A DNA stretch of 64,000 bases from Heterodera schachtii (taxonomy: Eukaryota; Nematoda; Chromadorea; Rhabditida; Heteroderidae), in assembly GCA_023374025.1 (NCBI GenBank), contig SIJG01000064.1, positions 147,943 to 211,942 on the forward strand, read 5' to 3'. Below are positions 22,803 through 33,879 of this stretch, one piece after another (positions within the stretch are counted from its first letter, which is position 1; each line of letters begins with the position of its first letter). The notes beneath the pieces are model-generated. The model was not told the DNA's origin and did not search any database. It saw only the letters and a list, made by a program, of their open reading frames with translations. The translations under genes were made by a program, and so were the position numbers.

Positions 22803-25797
22803 ATGGCGAGTGGCGAACGCCAAAAGTTGGTCAACAATTCGACAGCTGAAGTAATTATTACTTGAAAAGAATTAATTATTTATTGTTACGTGATTTTGAT
22901 GATTTTCATATGTTTTTTCGGTGGCCGATCATTTCGTCACTGAGGAATAATTTAAAAAAATATTAGATAAATATTGAAAATCTTTGTTATATGTGTTTTA
23001 ATACTTCCCAATGGCACTTTCTCGCAACTTGCCGACTTAAGTTTCCGTTTTATTTTCATAAAATAACCAATTGGATTCACTTCGACATAAGACTAGTGAT
23101 CTGATTCATTCATCATAAATTTGTTAAAAGGGATGCTTTAAGTTTTCAGCGATGGTAACATTTCGTTGCCGATCATGAAAATGCACCAGCAAATGGCATT
23201 AGAGGGAAAGAGCTTAAGCGCAATCTCTTTTATGTTGATCAAGACAACAATTTGCGTCAAATTTTTTGCTGAATTATGCAGAAAGCAACAGCAGAAACCC
23301 ATCGATATCTCTGAGCAATATCATTTAGGACAACACTCAAATTGGTGCTCAGCAGCGACCTCGAAAACCATATAAACTCATTTTCGACTTTTTATAATCT
23401 CAAAAAACCTATGTAATTTTTTGAGAATTTTAAACCAATTAGTATTTTCATAAGATAATTTTTTTGAAATAGCCTTATATTTTTAAAAAATTATGTCTCA
23501 GTGACGAACTGAACGGTGACGAAACGATCAGTGACGAAATGATAGGTAACCGTTTTTCTCAATTTAATTTTGAATTTATTTTCTTTTCCCTAAGCGTCCA
23601 ATTCCGTCCCAACATTTTTCCGTCCATTCGAATGGTTACGGCGCCATCGCCGCCGATGCGACGCGGCCATCGGTCAGCGGTTCGTCCAATTCGTCGTCCG
23701 ATGGCTTTCATTGTCACGCGGACGGCGACCGACGGCCAACGGACGCGCAAAACAGCGCAAGTGATCAGAGGAGGGCACGGACAGTGCTGTGGATGTCCGT
23801 GGGGGTGTGCTTTGTGTTTATGATTTGCGAAGTGATCGGCGGAGTGTTGGCCAATTCTTTGGCGGTCGGTTGGATTCATTAGTCAAAGGTTCAATTAGTA
23901 GTGCTTCAGATTATAACGGACGCCGCACATTTGGTAATTGGCAATTAGCAGTGGCCATACGGAAAATGAAACATTTATTTGAAAGCCTTTGAAACCATTT
24001 AAATGCTATATTTAAATATTTTAACAAATTATTCTGCTTCGTCCGATAAATAAAAACAACACAGCTGACCGACTTGGCCAGCATGCTCATTTCGCTGTTT
24101 TCGCTTTACATTGCCTCTCGGCCCGCTTCCCAGCGCATGAGTTTCGGGTGGCATCGCGCGGGTGCGTTAAAAGCCCCCCGCCCCCGCTAATTAATGCTAA
24201 TGCTAATATTTCCTGCATTTCATTTAATAATGATGCAATTCCATTTCCCTTTTAGAGGTTGTCGGCGCTTTTATTTCCGTTGTGATGATTTGGGTGCTGA
24301 CTGGAATTTTAAGTGCATTTAATTGACAATTTGGCCTTTCCACGACTTTCCTGTCGCTTTAGTGTATTTGGCGTTGGAGCGAATGATCACTTCCGACTAC
24401 GACATCCAAGCGGGGATTATGGCGATCACTGCAGCGATCGGAGTCGGCGTCAATTTGATGTGTGTTTGTTTGGGTCGAAATGAGAAAAATACTCGACACG
24501 AATATTTCCTATTTGAGCATGGGACTCTTACTGTACCTTGGCGGACATTCGCACAGCCATTCCCACCATGGGCATGGCACACATTCGCAACGGCAAACCG
24601 ACCGTACGAACTTTGCAGAGCAAGAGTGGGGTACGGTAGACGGACGGCCGGGCCAAAACGGTGGCAATCGCCAGACGCACGGCACGCGGAGACAGACGAA
24701 CATCAACGTCAGGGCAGCATTTGTCCATGTGCTCGGTATTTGTAGAGAAAGGCAAATAAACAAACTTCGAATTTTGAGGTGATCTGATCCAAAGTGTCGG
24801 GGTTTTGTTCGCCGGATTGCTAATTTGTTGGAAAGTAATTTCGAATTTTATTTGGGGCAATTAACTAATTAATGGTCAGCCGAATTGGCACATTCTCGAC
24901 CCAATTTGCACGTTGCTTTTCTCCGCAATTGTTCTCAGCACCACCATTTATATCATCCGCGATGCGCTCGTTGTCCTTTTGGAAGGTCCGCTTTTTATAT
25001 TTTCTTTTATTTATTTCAATTTTTTAGGTCGTCCGTCGACCATCGATTTTCGCCATGTTTTTGGTAATCCTAATTTTTTGCTTACAATTAACACTTTTAA
25101 TGAGTTATCAGACGCACTTGAGCACATTGAAGGGGTAAATTACTAATTGTTCCTTCCCCTTTGACAGCAAAATTAAGCATTCGATTTTTCCTATGATTTC
25201 CGCTTACTCGTGGACAAAAAAATAATAAAATAATCCACAAAGGAAGCAAATGGATAATAAATAACACAAATAAAGAGAAGAACAATTAATGCAAAATATA
25301 AATATTATACGTATATTAAAAAAATGCAATTTTAAGAAATATATAAAATCTTCGAATATGCACCAAAATATCCAATAAAATTTTTTTGAAATTATAATAA
25401 TTAATTAACAAATAATTGTTTTCGCACTTTTTTCTCGGTCAAAATAGACCGATCCTTTCATTAATTGTTCAGGTCAAAAAAGTGCATGACCTTCGAATTT
25501 GGGCTCTCACTATGGACAAAGGTTGTTTTTTGTGAAAAAAGAAAATTTTTAAATTTTAATTAAATTATTTTTCTTATTTTTACATAAATAAATGTGAAAA
25601 TGACTTGAATCGTTTCTTTGGCAGTTGCAATTTCGGTCCATTTGGAGGTCGAATCGGCCGCGGACTCCCAACAAATTCTGAGGGCCACCACTTTGATGCT
25701 TCGACGCGACTTCAACGTGCACGAGTCGACCATTCAAATTGAGGGCTATCAGCCCGAAACGGCCAATTGTGGCCAATGTGTGGTGCCGACAAAGTGA
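22803..25797 (+). CDS. Cation diffusion facilitator zinc transporter (ZnT/SLC30 type)
   Basis: Moves zinc out of the cytosol, in exchange for protons, across a vesicle or plasma membrane. Thirteen exons join in phase: 22803-22850, 23595-23864, 23910-23933, 24065-24161, 24256-24312, 24363-24459, 24518-24735, 24779-24834, 24880-24985, 25028-25063, 25112-25134, 25473-25521 and 25625-25797. Features in order: an N-terminal cytosolic tail with HCHADGD, then membrane helices with metal site HxxxD in TM2 (TDAAHLLTD). The WHRAEVVGA motif follows, then a His-rich loop (GGHSHSHSHHGHG), a second HxxxD in TM5 (VHVLGD), and the C-terminal domain (HDLRIWALTMDK...SVHLEVES) ending NCGQCVVPTK. It is closest in layout to ZnT2/3/8 and C. 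elegans TTM-1/CDF-2. About 455 residues, apparently complete. Confidence 0.93.
22928..23543. mobile_element. Inverted-repeat element in zinc transporter intron 1
   Basis: ATCATTTCGTCACTGA at 22928-22943 is matched by its exact inverse at 23528-23543, with further partial copies of GTGACGAA next to the right end. The interior is AT-rich and non-coding. It accounts for most of the 744-bp first intron. Confidence 0.6.
23910..23933 (+). other. 24-nt micro-exon of the zinc transporter
   Basis: Bounded by CTTCAG and GTAATT, it encodes exactly IITDAAHL. It contributes the histidine of the TM2 zinc site; the partner aspartate (LTD) is in the next exon. Both junctions are phase 0. Confidence 0.85.
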
Positions 25798-26068
25798 AAA
25801 AGGGCAAAAACGGAAGGGAAAGGAGAAGAGAGAGAAGCAGTAAACAAAGCATAAAATGAAGAAAAAACAACTCGAGTTTTTGTTGACTCTTTGAAAATGT
25901 TAAATAAATTAAAGGCACTAATTAACTAATTAATTGGCGAGGGAGGTAATGATTTATCTATTTTCTACCATTAATATTAACCATTCAATTCACTATTTTC
26001 TCTACAAAAAGTGATCGATCGTTCGATTGGCTTTTCCCTCTTTTTCGCTCTTCAGCTGTTCGTTTTGC

Positions 26069-26977
26069 TCAGCTCTTCCCGTCCGTCCGCTTCTCATTTC
26101 CTTTCTTTTCTTTTATCTCCAGAGGGATTACTCTCGAATTTTGCGATGAAATTTTGAATACTTTCGCCGACAATCCTTCGCCGTTTGCGTCCTTTTCCGA
26201 AAAGTTCCGTGCCAATTGCTTCATTTCTTCGCATGGTTGGCACATGCAATTGGCCTTCGACTTCGTTCTGATCAGTGCCATGAGGTCGATTTTGATCTGC
26301 TCCTTCACTTCCTTGTTGAATTCCCAAATTGTTTGGTTTGGCTTTTTCTGCTGTTTGTCTCTCTTTGGTGGCGACCCGAAAATGCCCTTATGGCCCAACA
26401 AATGCTTCTTCAGCTCATTCCATTTGTTGAGCATTTCCCACTTTTTGCACACCTTCAAATTATGATCATTGAAAAAAAGTTTTAAATTCTCAGCGGTGGG
26501 CCAAATGATTTCGTCCCATTTCGTCCTTTCCAAACTGTCCCTATTCTTCCATTTAGCCCATCCCATTATTAATTTTGATCAGTCTCTTGCCTTAATTTTT
26601 GAAATTTGTTCGATTTTCTTTTGTTCATCTTTGCTTTTTTGGCGCCATATCATCAAAAATGCGTCCAATATTCGTTGGTATAAATTCATCGCCCTGTCGT
26701 AGGCGTTCATCAGTCTTTCCAACGCCGTGTCCCCCTCGTTGCACGCTCCTTGAACAATTGAAGCGAATTTGCCATTATCCGTCAGTTTTTTTGCAAATTT
26801 TGGAAAAAACTCTTTGTTAAACGATCTCAAAAATTCGTCGTCTTTGGCGAAGCTTTTTGCAATTTCCTTCACCGTTTGCTCGTCTTTGTCCTCTTGGCCC
26901 GCTTTTCGGTTGGGACTGTTCTTTTTGCCTATTTTTATCGGAATTGGATTAGTCGCCGTTTTGGATGGCGATTCCAT
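26069..26977 (-). CDS. Unknown charged ORF, in-frame TGA in the middle
   Basis: One frame is open from an ATG at 26977 to 26069, except for a single TGA at 26579-26581, followed in frame by an ATG at 26566. The N-terminal part (132 residues) is helical and charged (EFLRSFNKEFFPKFAKKL). The C-terminal part (about 165 residues) has WAKWKNRDSLERTKWDEIIW, an acidic/basic helix and a CMCQPC motif. A GC-AG intron (from AAG|GCAAGA to GCTGAG|AAT, phase 0) would also remove the stop. No signal peptide or known domain is seen. Lack of introns is unusual among its neighbours. It could be a real two-exon gene, two adjacent ORFs, or a young pseudogene. Confidence 0.5.
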
Positions 26978-28195
26978 GGCTAAACATTAGTTTTTTTCGA
27001 AATCAAACCAAATAGACTTAATTTGGCAATTCTAAACAAATAACCTCTCACGGAAATTGCAGAAAAGAAAACGCAGCAAAAGCCGAGCGAATAAAGCAGC
27101 GAAGCATTTTTAAGAAAATTAATTTTGTTTATTTTATGCATTTGGTTAATTTTTTAAAAAGAAAAATGAGTGAGTGCCAATGAAAGCTATGGTCTTATAA
27201 ACCAAAATTAATGCGTCTTTCATCTGCATTTACGTAAATCTTAATCATTAATCGCTTAAATGGGCATATTATGTAATTAATTGACATATTTTTTCACATT
27301 TATAATTATTTATAAATGCTTTTGCTTAATATTTATGACTAGGGGTGTGCATTTTAGGTTTTAACTAAATTTTTTGCTCGATTGATTTGAAGAAAGGAGC
27401 TCAAAAAACGCATTTCTGCATTAAAAATTTTCGATTCTGATGTCATTATCGTTCACTAGAAATCACTATTTTGGCGACTTCGTCACTAAAATAGTTAAAA
27501 ATCACTATTTTGGCATTTTGTCATTATTTTTTCACTATTTCGAGATTTTTTGGGGAAATTTCTCAACAAAAATGCAACAAAAACGAAAAATACACCCCTA
27601 AAAACGAACTAAATTTTTCAAAAAATACGCCCCTAAGAAACGACCAAAATTTTTTTTCAAAAAATGCCACTAAGAAATGAAAATTTTTTTACAAAATTCA
27701 CTCTCTTTGCAAAATTTTTAATTTTAAAAATTATTTTTTAGGTACCTATTTTGGATTTTTTGCCCTTAAAAATCCCAGTCCTACTCATTTGCAACTGCAA
27801 TCAGTGAATAAAAATTATTTTGGCTCAAAATTATGTCACTATTTTGGACATTTTGCCACTATTTTGACATTTTTACTCACTATTTTAGTTAACTATTTCG
27901 AGATTTTTGGTCACTAAAAGTCGCAGCCCTATTTATGACGTTAACATCCGCCGAGAATGTGTAAAAAATAAAAAATGTCTGTTTGCAAATGTAAAAATGG
28001 GCGGAAATATTTTTAAGTTAAAGTTTATCCGATTTTAAGCCCTTTTAAAATGTGTTATTCTTATCATTTGTAAGGATCAACAATGAAGAGAAATGGATGA
28101 GAATTTAACAAATACAATCAAAGAGAAAAGAACAAATGTGCAAGTGTGGAGATTTCTTTCTCGACAATTAGTGTTTTCAAAATCATCAAATTAAT
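26978..28195. other. Non-coding region with CACTATTTTGG-type repeats
   Basis: From about 27350 to 27940 a degenerate motif (TCACTATTTTGGCATTTT and similar) recurs many times, in places interrupted by AAAATTTTT runs. It looks like an old decayed repeat array. No gene is seen. Confidence 0.5.
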
Positions 28196-29502
28196 TCACA
28201 AAAAGCGTCCGCGACCGACGACCAAATGAATGACTGGCGACGGGCTTTTTACCAGAGAACGTGCTTCGGCGACAGACATCTGAAGGGAAATGACGATTAA
28301 AATATTTTAATTTTACACATACATTCAATGTCGACTGATGTTGGATGAAGAACACCTAATTATTATAAAAAATAAATGTTTAAAATTCAAATATTTGTGC
28401 AATTCCTTACCCGGTCACCTTGCATCAAATGGCCATTTTTACTCGCAATGGACCCACCCGTTACTTGGTGAACCTGAATATTTCGCAATGTTTTCCTTTC
28501 CTACTCTCCAACAATACCAAAATTGAAAACGGTGCATTTGCTGGCTTTGATCTCTCTGCCATCGTGCGCAATAATAAGCCAACGGCGCCCTCATTAATTC
28601 CCTGCGGACGATGCAGAAGCACGGTAATAATGCGATATTGTGAGTAGTCATCGAAGCTGAGAACATTTCGGATGATAGCCAACTGAAGAAAAGCAATTCT
28701 GGGTTTGAGTTAAGCTTTTCGCCTGAATTTTGGCCCTGGCGAAGTAGGCATAACAAAAAACTGAGAGAGACCAACTTCGTGTTGCGATGGCTCCATCAGT
28801 GCTCTTTTGCGGCAATATTTCTGCTGAGGAGTTAGCGCACAGTCAGATGAATTTGACGCGATGGTTGTTGAAGCAGATTTGGTGACCGGAAGGAATTGGG
28901 ATTCAACGCTGGTCGACGGACTTTCGCTTGTTGGCATCAGCGGGTGTCCAGATCCGAGTGCCGACGCGATGGTTGTTGAAGCAGATTTGGTGACCGGAAG
29001 GAATTGGGATTCGACGCTGGTAGACGGACTTTCGCTTGTTGGCATCAGCGGGTGTCCAGATCCGAGTGCCGACGCGATGGTTGTTGAAGCAGATTTGGTG
29101 ACCGGAAGGAATTGGGATTCGACGCTGCTCAACGGACTGTCGGGTGTTGGCATCGGCGGTCGTCCAGAGCCGAGTGCATCAAACTGTAAAACATTCATTA
29201 CTAGTAATAGGAGGGGATAGTAGGGAGTAGGGGAAAAGGGTCACGCATGAAACCATATTTTTCCCATTTAAATCATTCAACCGTTTTGGGCTTTCGGCTG
29301 ACCTTCTTGATCAGATAGTCTATCTTTCTCGGTTGCTGCCTGCCACTTGTTGTCACTGTTCCCATGCTGCACGTTCTGTTCCGCGCTGTTTTGTTAATTC
29401 GTCTGTCCATCTCGTCAAATATTCGCGTATTTGGAGAAGGTGTCGTTGGAGTTATTGCCGAAAACAATAAAACAGTCTCGGATAAAATTTGTGGATGGTG
29501 TG
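28196..29502 (-). CDS. PDZ-domain protein with 36-residue repeats (5' end not found)
   Basis: Exons 29303-29502, 28755-29183, 28518-28682, 28411-28473, 28323-28355 and 28196-28279 keep frame. The N-terminal part is Ser/Thr/Pro-rich. It holds three copies of a 36-residue unit (ALGSGHPLMPTSESPSTSVE then SQFLPVTKSASTTIAS); the first copy is diverged. A C-terminal PDZ fold follows, seen as YRIITVLLHRPQ, VHQVTGGSIASKNGHLMQGD and MSVAEARSLVKSPSPVIHLV, ending RGRFL. PDZ domains bind C-terminal peptides and scaffold membrane complexes. The carboxylate-binding loop is not textbook GLGF (AVGLLL). The first exon lies upstream of 29502 and was not located. It may belong to the same large gene as the coding regions at 30.9-35.9 kb, which share its strand. 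Confidence 0.7.
28862..29183. repeat. 108-bp coding tandem repeat, three copies
   Basis: Two nearly identical 108-bp units and one diverged unit keep the reading frame of the PDZ-protein exon. Near-identity of two units suggests recent duplication or gene conversion. Confidence 0.9.
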
Positions 29503-30624
29503 CTGGAAAAATTGTAAGATTAACATTAAAAAATACTTATACTATATATGTATTAATTATTATTGAGTTCTGACTTTTAGGGCAACGCATACGGTTGCGG
29601 GTGTAGGCATGGACAACCCCGGGGAAAGGTACAAATGAACCGTACTCCCCTTCCCCAAGTGGGTAAAGTCGGCTCTACTGCAGCTTACGCGTCCAACCAA
29701 TGACCACATATCCTCAGTTTCTCAGGTCATAATACCTTGTCAAACTTACATTCATTCCCGAGACCTAAAAGCTTTCTTTTGATACCAGGAATAGGCTTTG
29801 ACCAAGGAAGAAAAAAGATGGTCTAAGAAACTGAGATGGTCATTGATTGGAAAGTCGAGTGGATGATAAATTGCAGTAAATTAAATTTTTTATATTCAAA
29901 CTAAAAATGGAATGAAAGGCATTTTCAGCGAGTATCCCCCCCCCGCGCAAACAAAAACCAAAAACCCTGGGATCGCCCCTGTGTAGAGAAGGGGGCTGGG
30001 GAAAGGAAGAGAATGTGTAGTAAGTAGTAGACTAAAATATAAAATCCTTAAAAAAGGAAAAACAAATGCAGCATTTTGTGATTTAGTGTTTTCATTAGGG
30101 TTTTCTGGGACGCTCTCAGACTAACTCGATTTAAAAAAAAAAGCAAAAATAGAATTCAGTTTTATGTTTGAATCTTGGTAATGGGCAACTTTATATATAT
30201 TTGATATGTACTGATTTGTTGTTAAATTTTTGTTTGATATGTACTGATTTGTTGTTAAATTTTTTGTTCATCCATTATTCTTTGGTACTGAAGTATCCAC
30301 ACAGCGTCCGAAAAAACGAGATGTGTACCAATAAATAGAGAGTGCAGAGAAAAAGACAATATCTTTTTTTCTCTAATTTTTCTCTCCTTTTGGCGTACTA
30401 TCTAATATTTTCATTATTAGGAAAAACAACATTTACTTCATCATGTTTTTTTTTTCTGCTTGTTAAATCCACACCAAAATTTTTTTTTAATTTTTCACCT
30501 TAATAGAGGATTCCTAAGGCTATCGAATGATATCAAGAATGTTTAGTTTGGATGCTTCTTGAAAAAGTTATGGTGCATTAAACTTGCAAAAAATTTTTAT
30601 GGTCGTGTCTTTTTTTGGTGTCAA
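29503..30624. other. Intergenic or long intron, no supported exon
   Basis: Contains a GC-richer stretch at 29580-29720 with no ORF, a C run near 29937, and a tandem direct duplication of TTTGATATGTACTGATTTGT plus TGTTAAATTTTT at 30199-30266. Confidence 0.45.
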
Positions 30625-30766
30625 GGCAGTTCGTACAATGGCGTTTCGTACAATTTCAAATGGGAAGCTTTCAAATGATACCAATTTTGAAGAAATTAAC
30701 TGACGAATGAAAAAGTTATGGCCATTCCCATTTGAAATTGTACGAAACGCCATTGTACGAACTGCC
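30625..30766. mobile_element. Short foldback element, 42-bp perfect-type arms
   Basis: GGCAGTTCGTACAATGGCGT and onward (30625-30666) is repeated in inverse at 30725-30766, with about 58 bases between. The same CAGTTCGTACAATGG core recurs at about 47196 in a phosphatase intron, which indicates a dispersed family. Confidence 0.75.
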
Positions 30767-30954
30767 ATCGACCTTTAAAAAAGTTTGAATGCCAAATTCT
30801 CATTTTTTAGTTTTGAACCTATTCAAATAGGTTTAAACCGATTTCCCCAACTAGAGACCCTTTTTTTCGTGCCTAGCTCCTCGAAACAACGATTGGTATC
30901 TGGGGTGTTCACTACAGTTCACTCCGAAATTATTTTTAAAAAGTTAATAAATGA

Positions 30955-31935
30955 TTAAAATTCATAATTATTCATTTTGCATTGTTTTCCCTCACCCTCT
31001 GCCAAATCGTTTTCCTTTGTCTTTGTCTTTCCATTTGTCCTCCTTTGTTGTTGTTGATGATGTCGTTCTTTTTGTTCAGCGTCCTCTTCTATTTTCTCTT
31101 TCTTGCCGTAGGCAAATTTTGAAAGCCCTCGCGGCGGTGAAATGTCTCCGATTTCTTCGACCAACGAATCGCCGTGGGTGTCCTTTGTCATTATTCGATC
31201 CTCACTCTCTCCTACCACAATTCTCTCCGTTTCTATTTTTCCACTCCTCCTCCTCCTCGGGCTGTTCCCATCTTCATCAATTAATTGGCCTTTTTCCTCT
31301 TCCTCCAAATCAATTACACCTTCTGCTTCTGTTGAAGCAAAAATAAAGGTTAGAATATACACAAATCATCTGCATTTGCACTTTGTACTTTTGCTTTCAT
31401 CATCTCTCATCCATTTTCAATTTAACTTTGGCATTTCATTCCTTTTCTTATTTTCCCATTTTGAATTTCACTTTGGCGTTTCGTTTTCCCCTTTTTTCAC
31501 TTTTGGCTTTTCCTTTACCTTCTCTCCGTCGTCCATTGCTCCTCCAATTTCTGTTGCTTTTCGTTGGTTGCTCTTTTTGCTGTTGGTCGTCGTTCTCTCT
31601 GTTGGTAATGGGTGCCGTCCGCCACTCATTTCCATGCCTTTCCGTTGGCATTTGCCATAGTTCCGCTGACTCTCCGCCGGCGTCCGTTTTCCGATGGAAA
31701 CTCGTGGAAAAATTGGGAAAATCAACGGATGAGTGCGCGACAGAAGGGCAGCAATTTGAAATGGCGACACCAATTTTTTCGCCTCCATTTTCGTGAGAAT
31801 GGGACGACTGTCGAAGGAGGTGAGGGAACGGCTGAAGAGGGCCAGCGGCACGGGCACTGCCACCATTTCTCACCATTTGTCGGTCGGTTCCCCGTCCTGC
31901 TGAAATTTGGCGATATACAATAATTGCTAATTCAT
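30955..31935 (-). CDS. Charged low-complexity coding region (partial model)
   Basis: Two stretches read as exons: about 31500-31915 (after a TTTCAG acceptor, ending near a GTGAAA donor) and 30955-31340. The second is strongly acidic then basic (GVIDLEEEEKGQLIDEDG, RRRRSGKIETERIVVGESED) and ends in a Gln/Lys-rich tail. Two frames are open across the first stretch, so the frame is not certain; the one rich in Ser/Gln/Arg can be joined in phase to the second. No domain is recognised. It may be a separate nuclear or disordered protein, or part of the PDZ gene on either side. Confidence 0.4.
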
Positions 31936-32299
31936 TTTTCACTTTTATTAACTCGCAGAGAATCGCGAGGAATTTTTAAGCAATTTGAAAAATGGAAAGC
32001 CAAAATTAAGTAGGAAATCAACTGTAGTTAATTGCTCTTTGTCAGACATTTGTTAAATGATCCTATGAAAAGAACTCTGTCCTTTATTTGTGCTATCGAT
32101 TTGTGACCTTTTGGCCAATCGCCGCGGGGGGGGGCAAGGGAATGGGACAGCGAAACTGCGAAAGAAAACAGAACAGCCAAAAGTTAATGAGGGACAATGA
32201 AAGAGGGGCAGTTAAATAAACGGGACATGGGGGGGGGATACATGGGAAAAATGGACGAATGGAAGCAATGGTTAAACCAACAGACAGCTAACGCAAGAA

Positions 32300-33352
32300 G
32301 GATGAGAAGAGAGGGGGGACGAGAAAGGGGAAGAGATGAAAAAGGGGGTGTGAGAAAGGGGGAGAGACGAGAAAAGGCAAGAGACGAGAAACGGGGAGAG
32401 AGGAGAAAAGGCAAGAGACGAGAAAGGGGGAGAGACGAGAAAGGGGGAGAGACGAGAAAGGGGAAGAGACGAGAAAAGGGGAAGAGACGAGAAACGGGAG
32501 AGACGGAAAAAAAGGGAAGAGACGAGAAAGGGGGAGAGACGAGAAAAGGCAAGAGACGAGAAACGGGGAGAGACGAAAAAAAGGGAAGAGACGAGAAAGG
32601 GGGAGAGACGAGAAAAGGCAAGAGACCGAGAAACGGGGAGAGAGGAGAAAAGGGCAAGAGACGAGAAAGGGGGAGAGACGAGAAAGGGGGAGAGACGAGA
32701 AAGGGGAAGAGACGAGAAAGGGGAAGAGACGAGAAACGGGGAGAGAACGAAAAAAAGGGAAGAGACGAGAAAGGGGGAGAGACGAGAAACGGGGGAGAGA
32801 CGAAAAAAAGGGAAGAGGCGAGAAAGGGGAGAGACGAGAAAGAGGAGAGACGGGAAAGGGGGAGAGACGAGAAAAGGGAAGAGACGAGAAAGAGAGAGAC
32901 GAAAAAAGGGAAGAGACGAGAAAGGGGTAGAGACGAGAAAGGGGAAGGACGGAAAGGGGAAGAGACGAGAAAGGGGAGAGACGAAAAAGGAAGAGACGAG
33001 AAAGGGGAGAGACGAGAAAGGGGAAGAGACGAGAAAGGGGGGGGAACGAGAAAGGGGGAGAGACGAAAAAGGGGAGTGTGAGAAAGGGGAGAGACGAGAA
33101 AAGGCAAGAGACGAGAAAGGGGAGAGACGAGAAAAGGGGAAGAGACGAGAAAGGGGGGGCGGAAGGGAAGGACGAGAAAGGGAAAAGGAAGAGACGAAAA
33201 AAGGGAAGAGGAGAAAGGGGGAGAGACGAGAAAGGGGAAGAGACGAGAAAGGGGAAGAGACGAGAAACGGTGAGAGACGAGAAAAGGCAAGAGACGAGAA
33301 AGGGGAAGAGACGAGAAAGGGGAACAGACGAGAAAGGGGGAGAGACGAGAAT
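32300..33352. repeat. Purine-rich minisatellite, about 1 kb
   Basis: About sixty copies of a roughly 17-bp unit, GAGACGAGAAAGGGGGA with variants (AAAAGGCAA, AAAAAAAGGGAA). One strand is almost entirely purine. Stop-free units give open frames of several hundred codons on both strands; these are not genes. Confidence 0.95.
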
Positions 33353-33416
33353 TCACAGGTGTCATTAATCTCTTCACTGGTCAAAGTTTGTTTATTTGGC
33401 AATGCCTGTTTCTTCT

Positions 33417-33436
33417 GCTCTCTCTCTCTCGCTCTC

Positions 33437-33474
<38 letters not shown>

Positions 33475-33476
33475 GT
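33417..33476. repeat. TCTC microsatellite
   Basis: An almost pure (TC)n run next to the purine minisatellite, on the opposite sense. Confidence 0.9.
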
Positions 33477-33879
33477 GGATGGAAGGGGAAGAGAAGAGAA
33501 AGGCACTAAGATTACAGCAATTTGTTGTATTTTAAGTAAATTAAAAATATTTATATGTGTGGGTTTAATGATATTTATTTTGAATTATCATTTTGAAATT
33601 TGGATAATGAATCTTTTCACGAAGCTGCAAATATCCGAAAATGGCTCTTAAGAAATGGGCCGCAAATTTGGGGTAAGCTTAAAATTAAATGCAAATTTAC
33701 AAGCAATTTATTATTCTGCCATGTTCCTAATTGTCTCAGCAGATCACTAGTGATCGGGAGAGATAAATCATCCCAAAGGATTCCATTCTCACCATTTTCT
33801 TTTTTATGCGTTTATTTTATTTATTTTTGCTTAGTTTTCAATTGAATGAATTCATAATTTATAAATTCTTAAGTTTAGA

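Noticed and set aside
30951..31796. Plus-strand Phe/Ser-rich frames opposite the charged coding region
   Set aside because: They are antisense shadows of Lys/Glu/Arg codons; the minus strand has the natural charged composition and splice sites.
32184..33402. Open frames of 294 to 397 codons at the purine minisatellite
   Set aside because: Repetitive Arg/Lys/Glu or Leu/Ser/Pro/Phe strings come from a 17-bp tandem unit; no start context, introns or homology.
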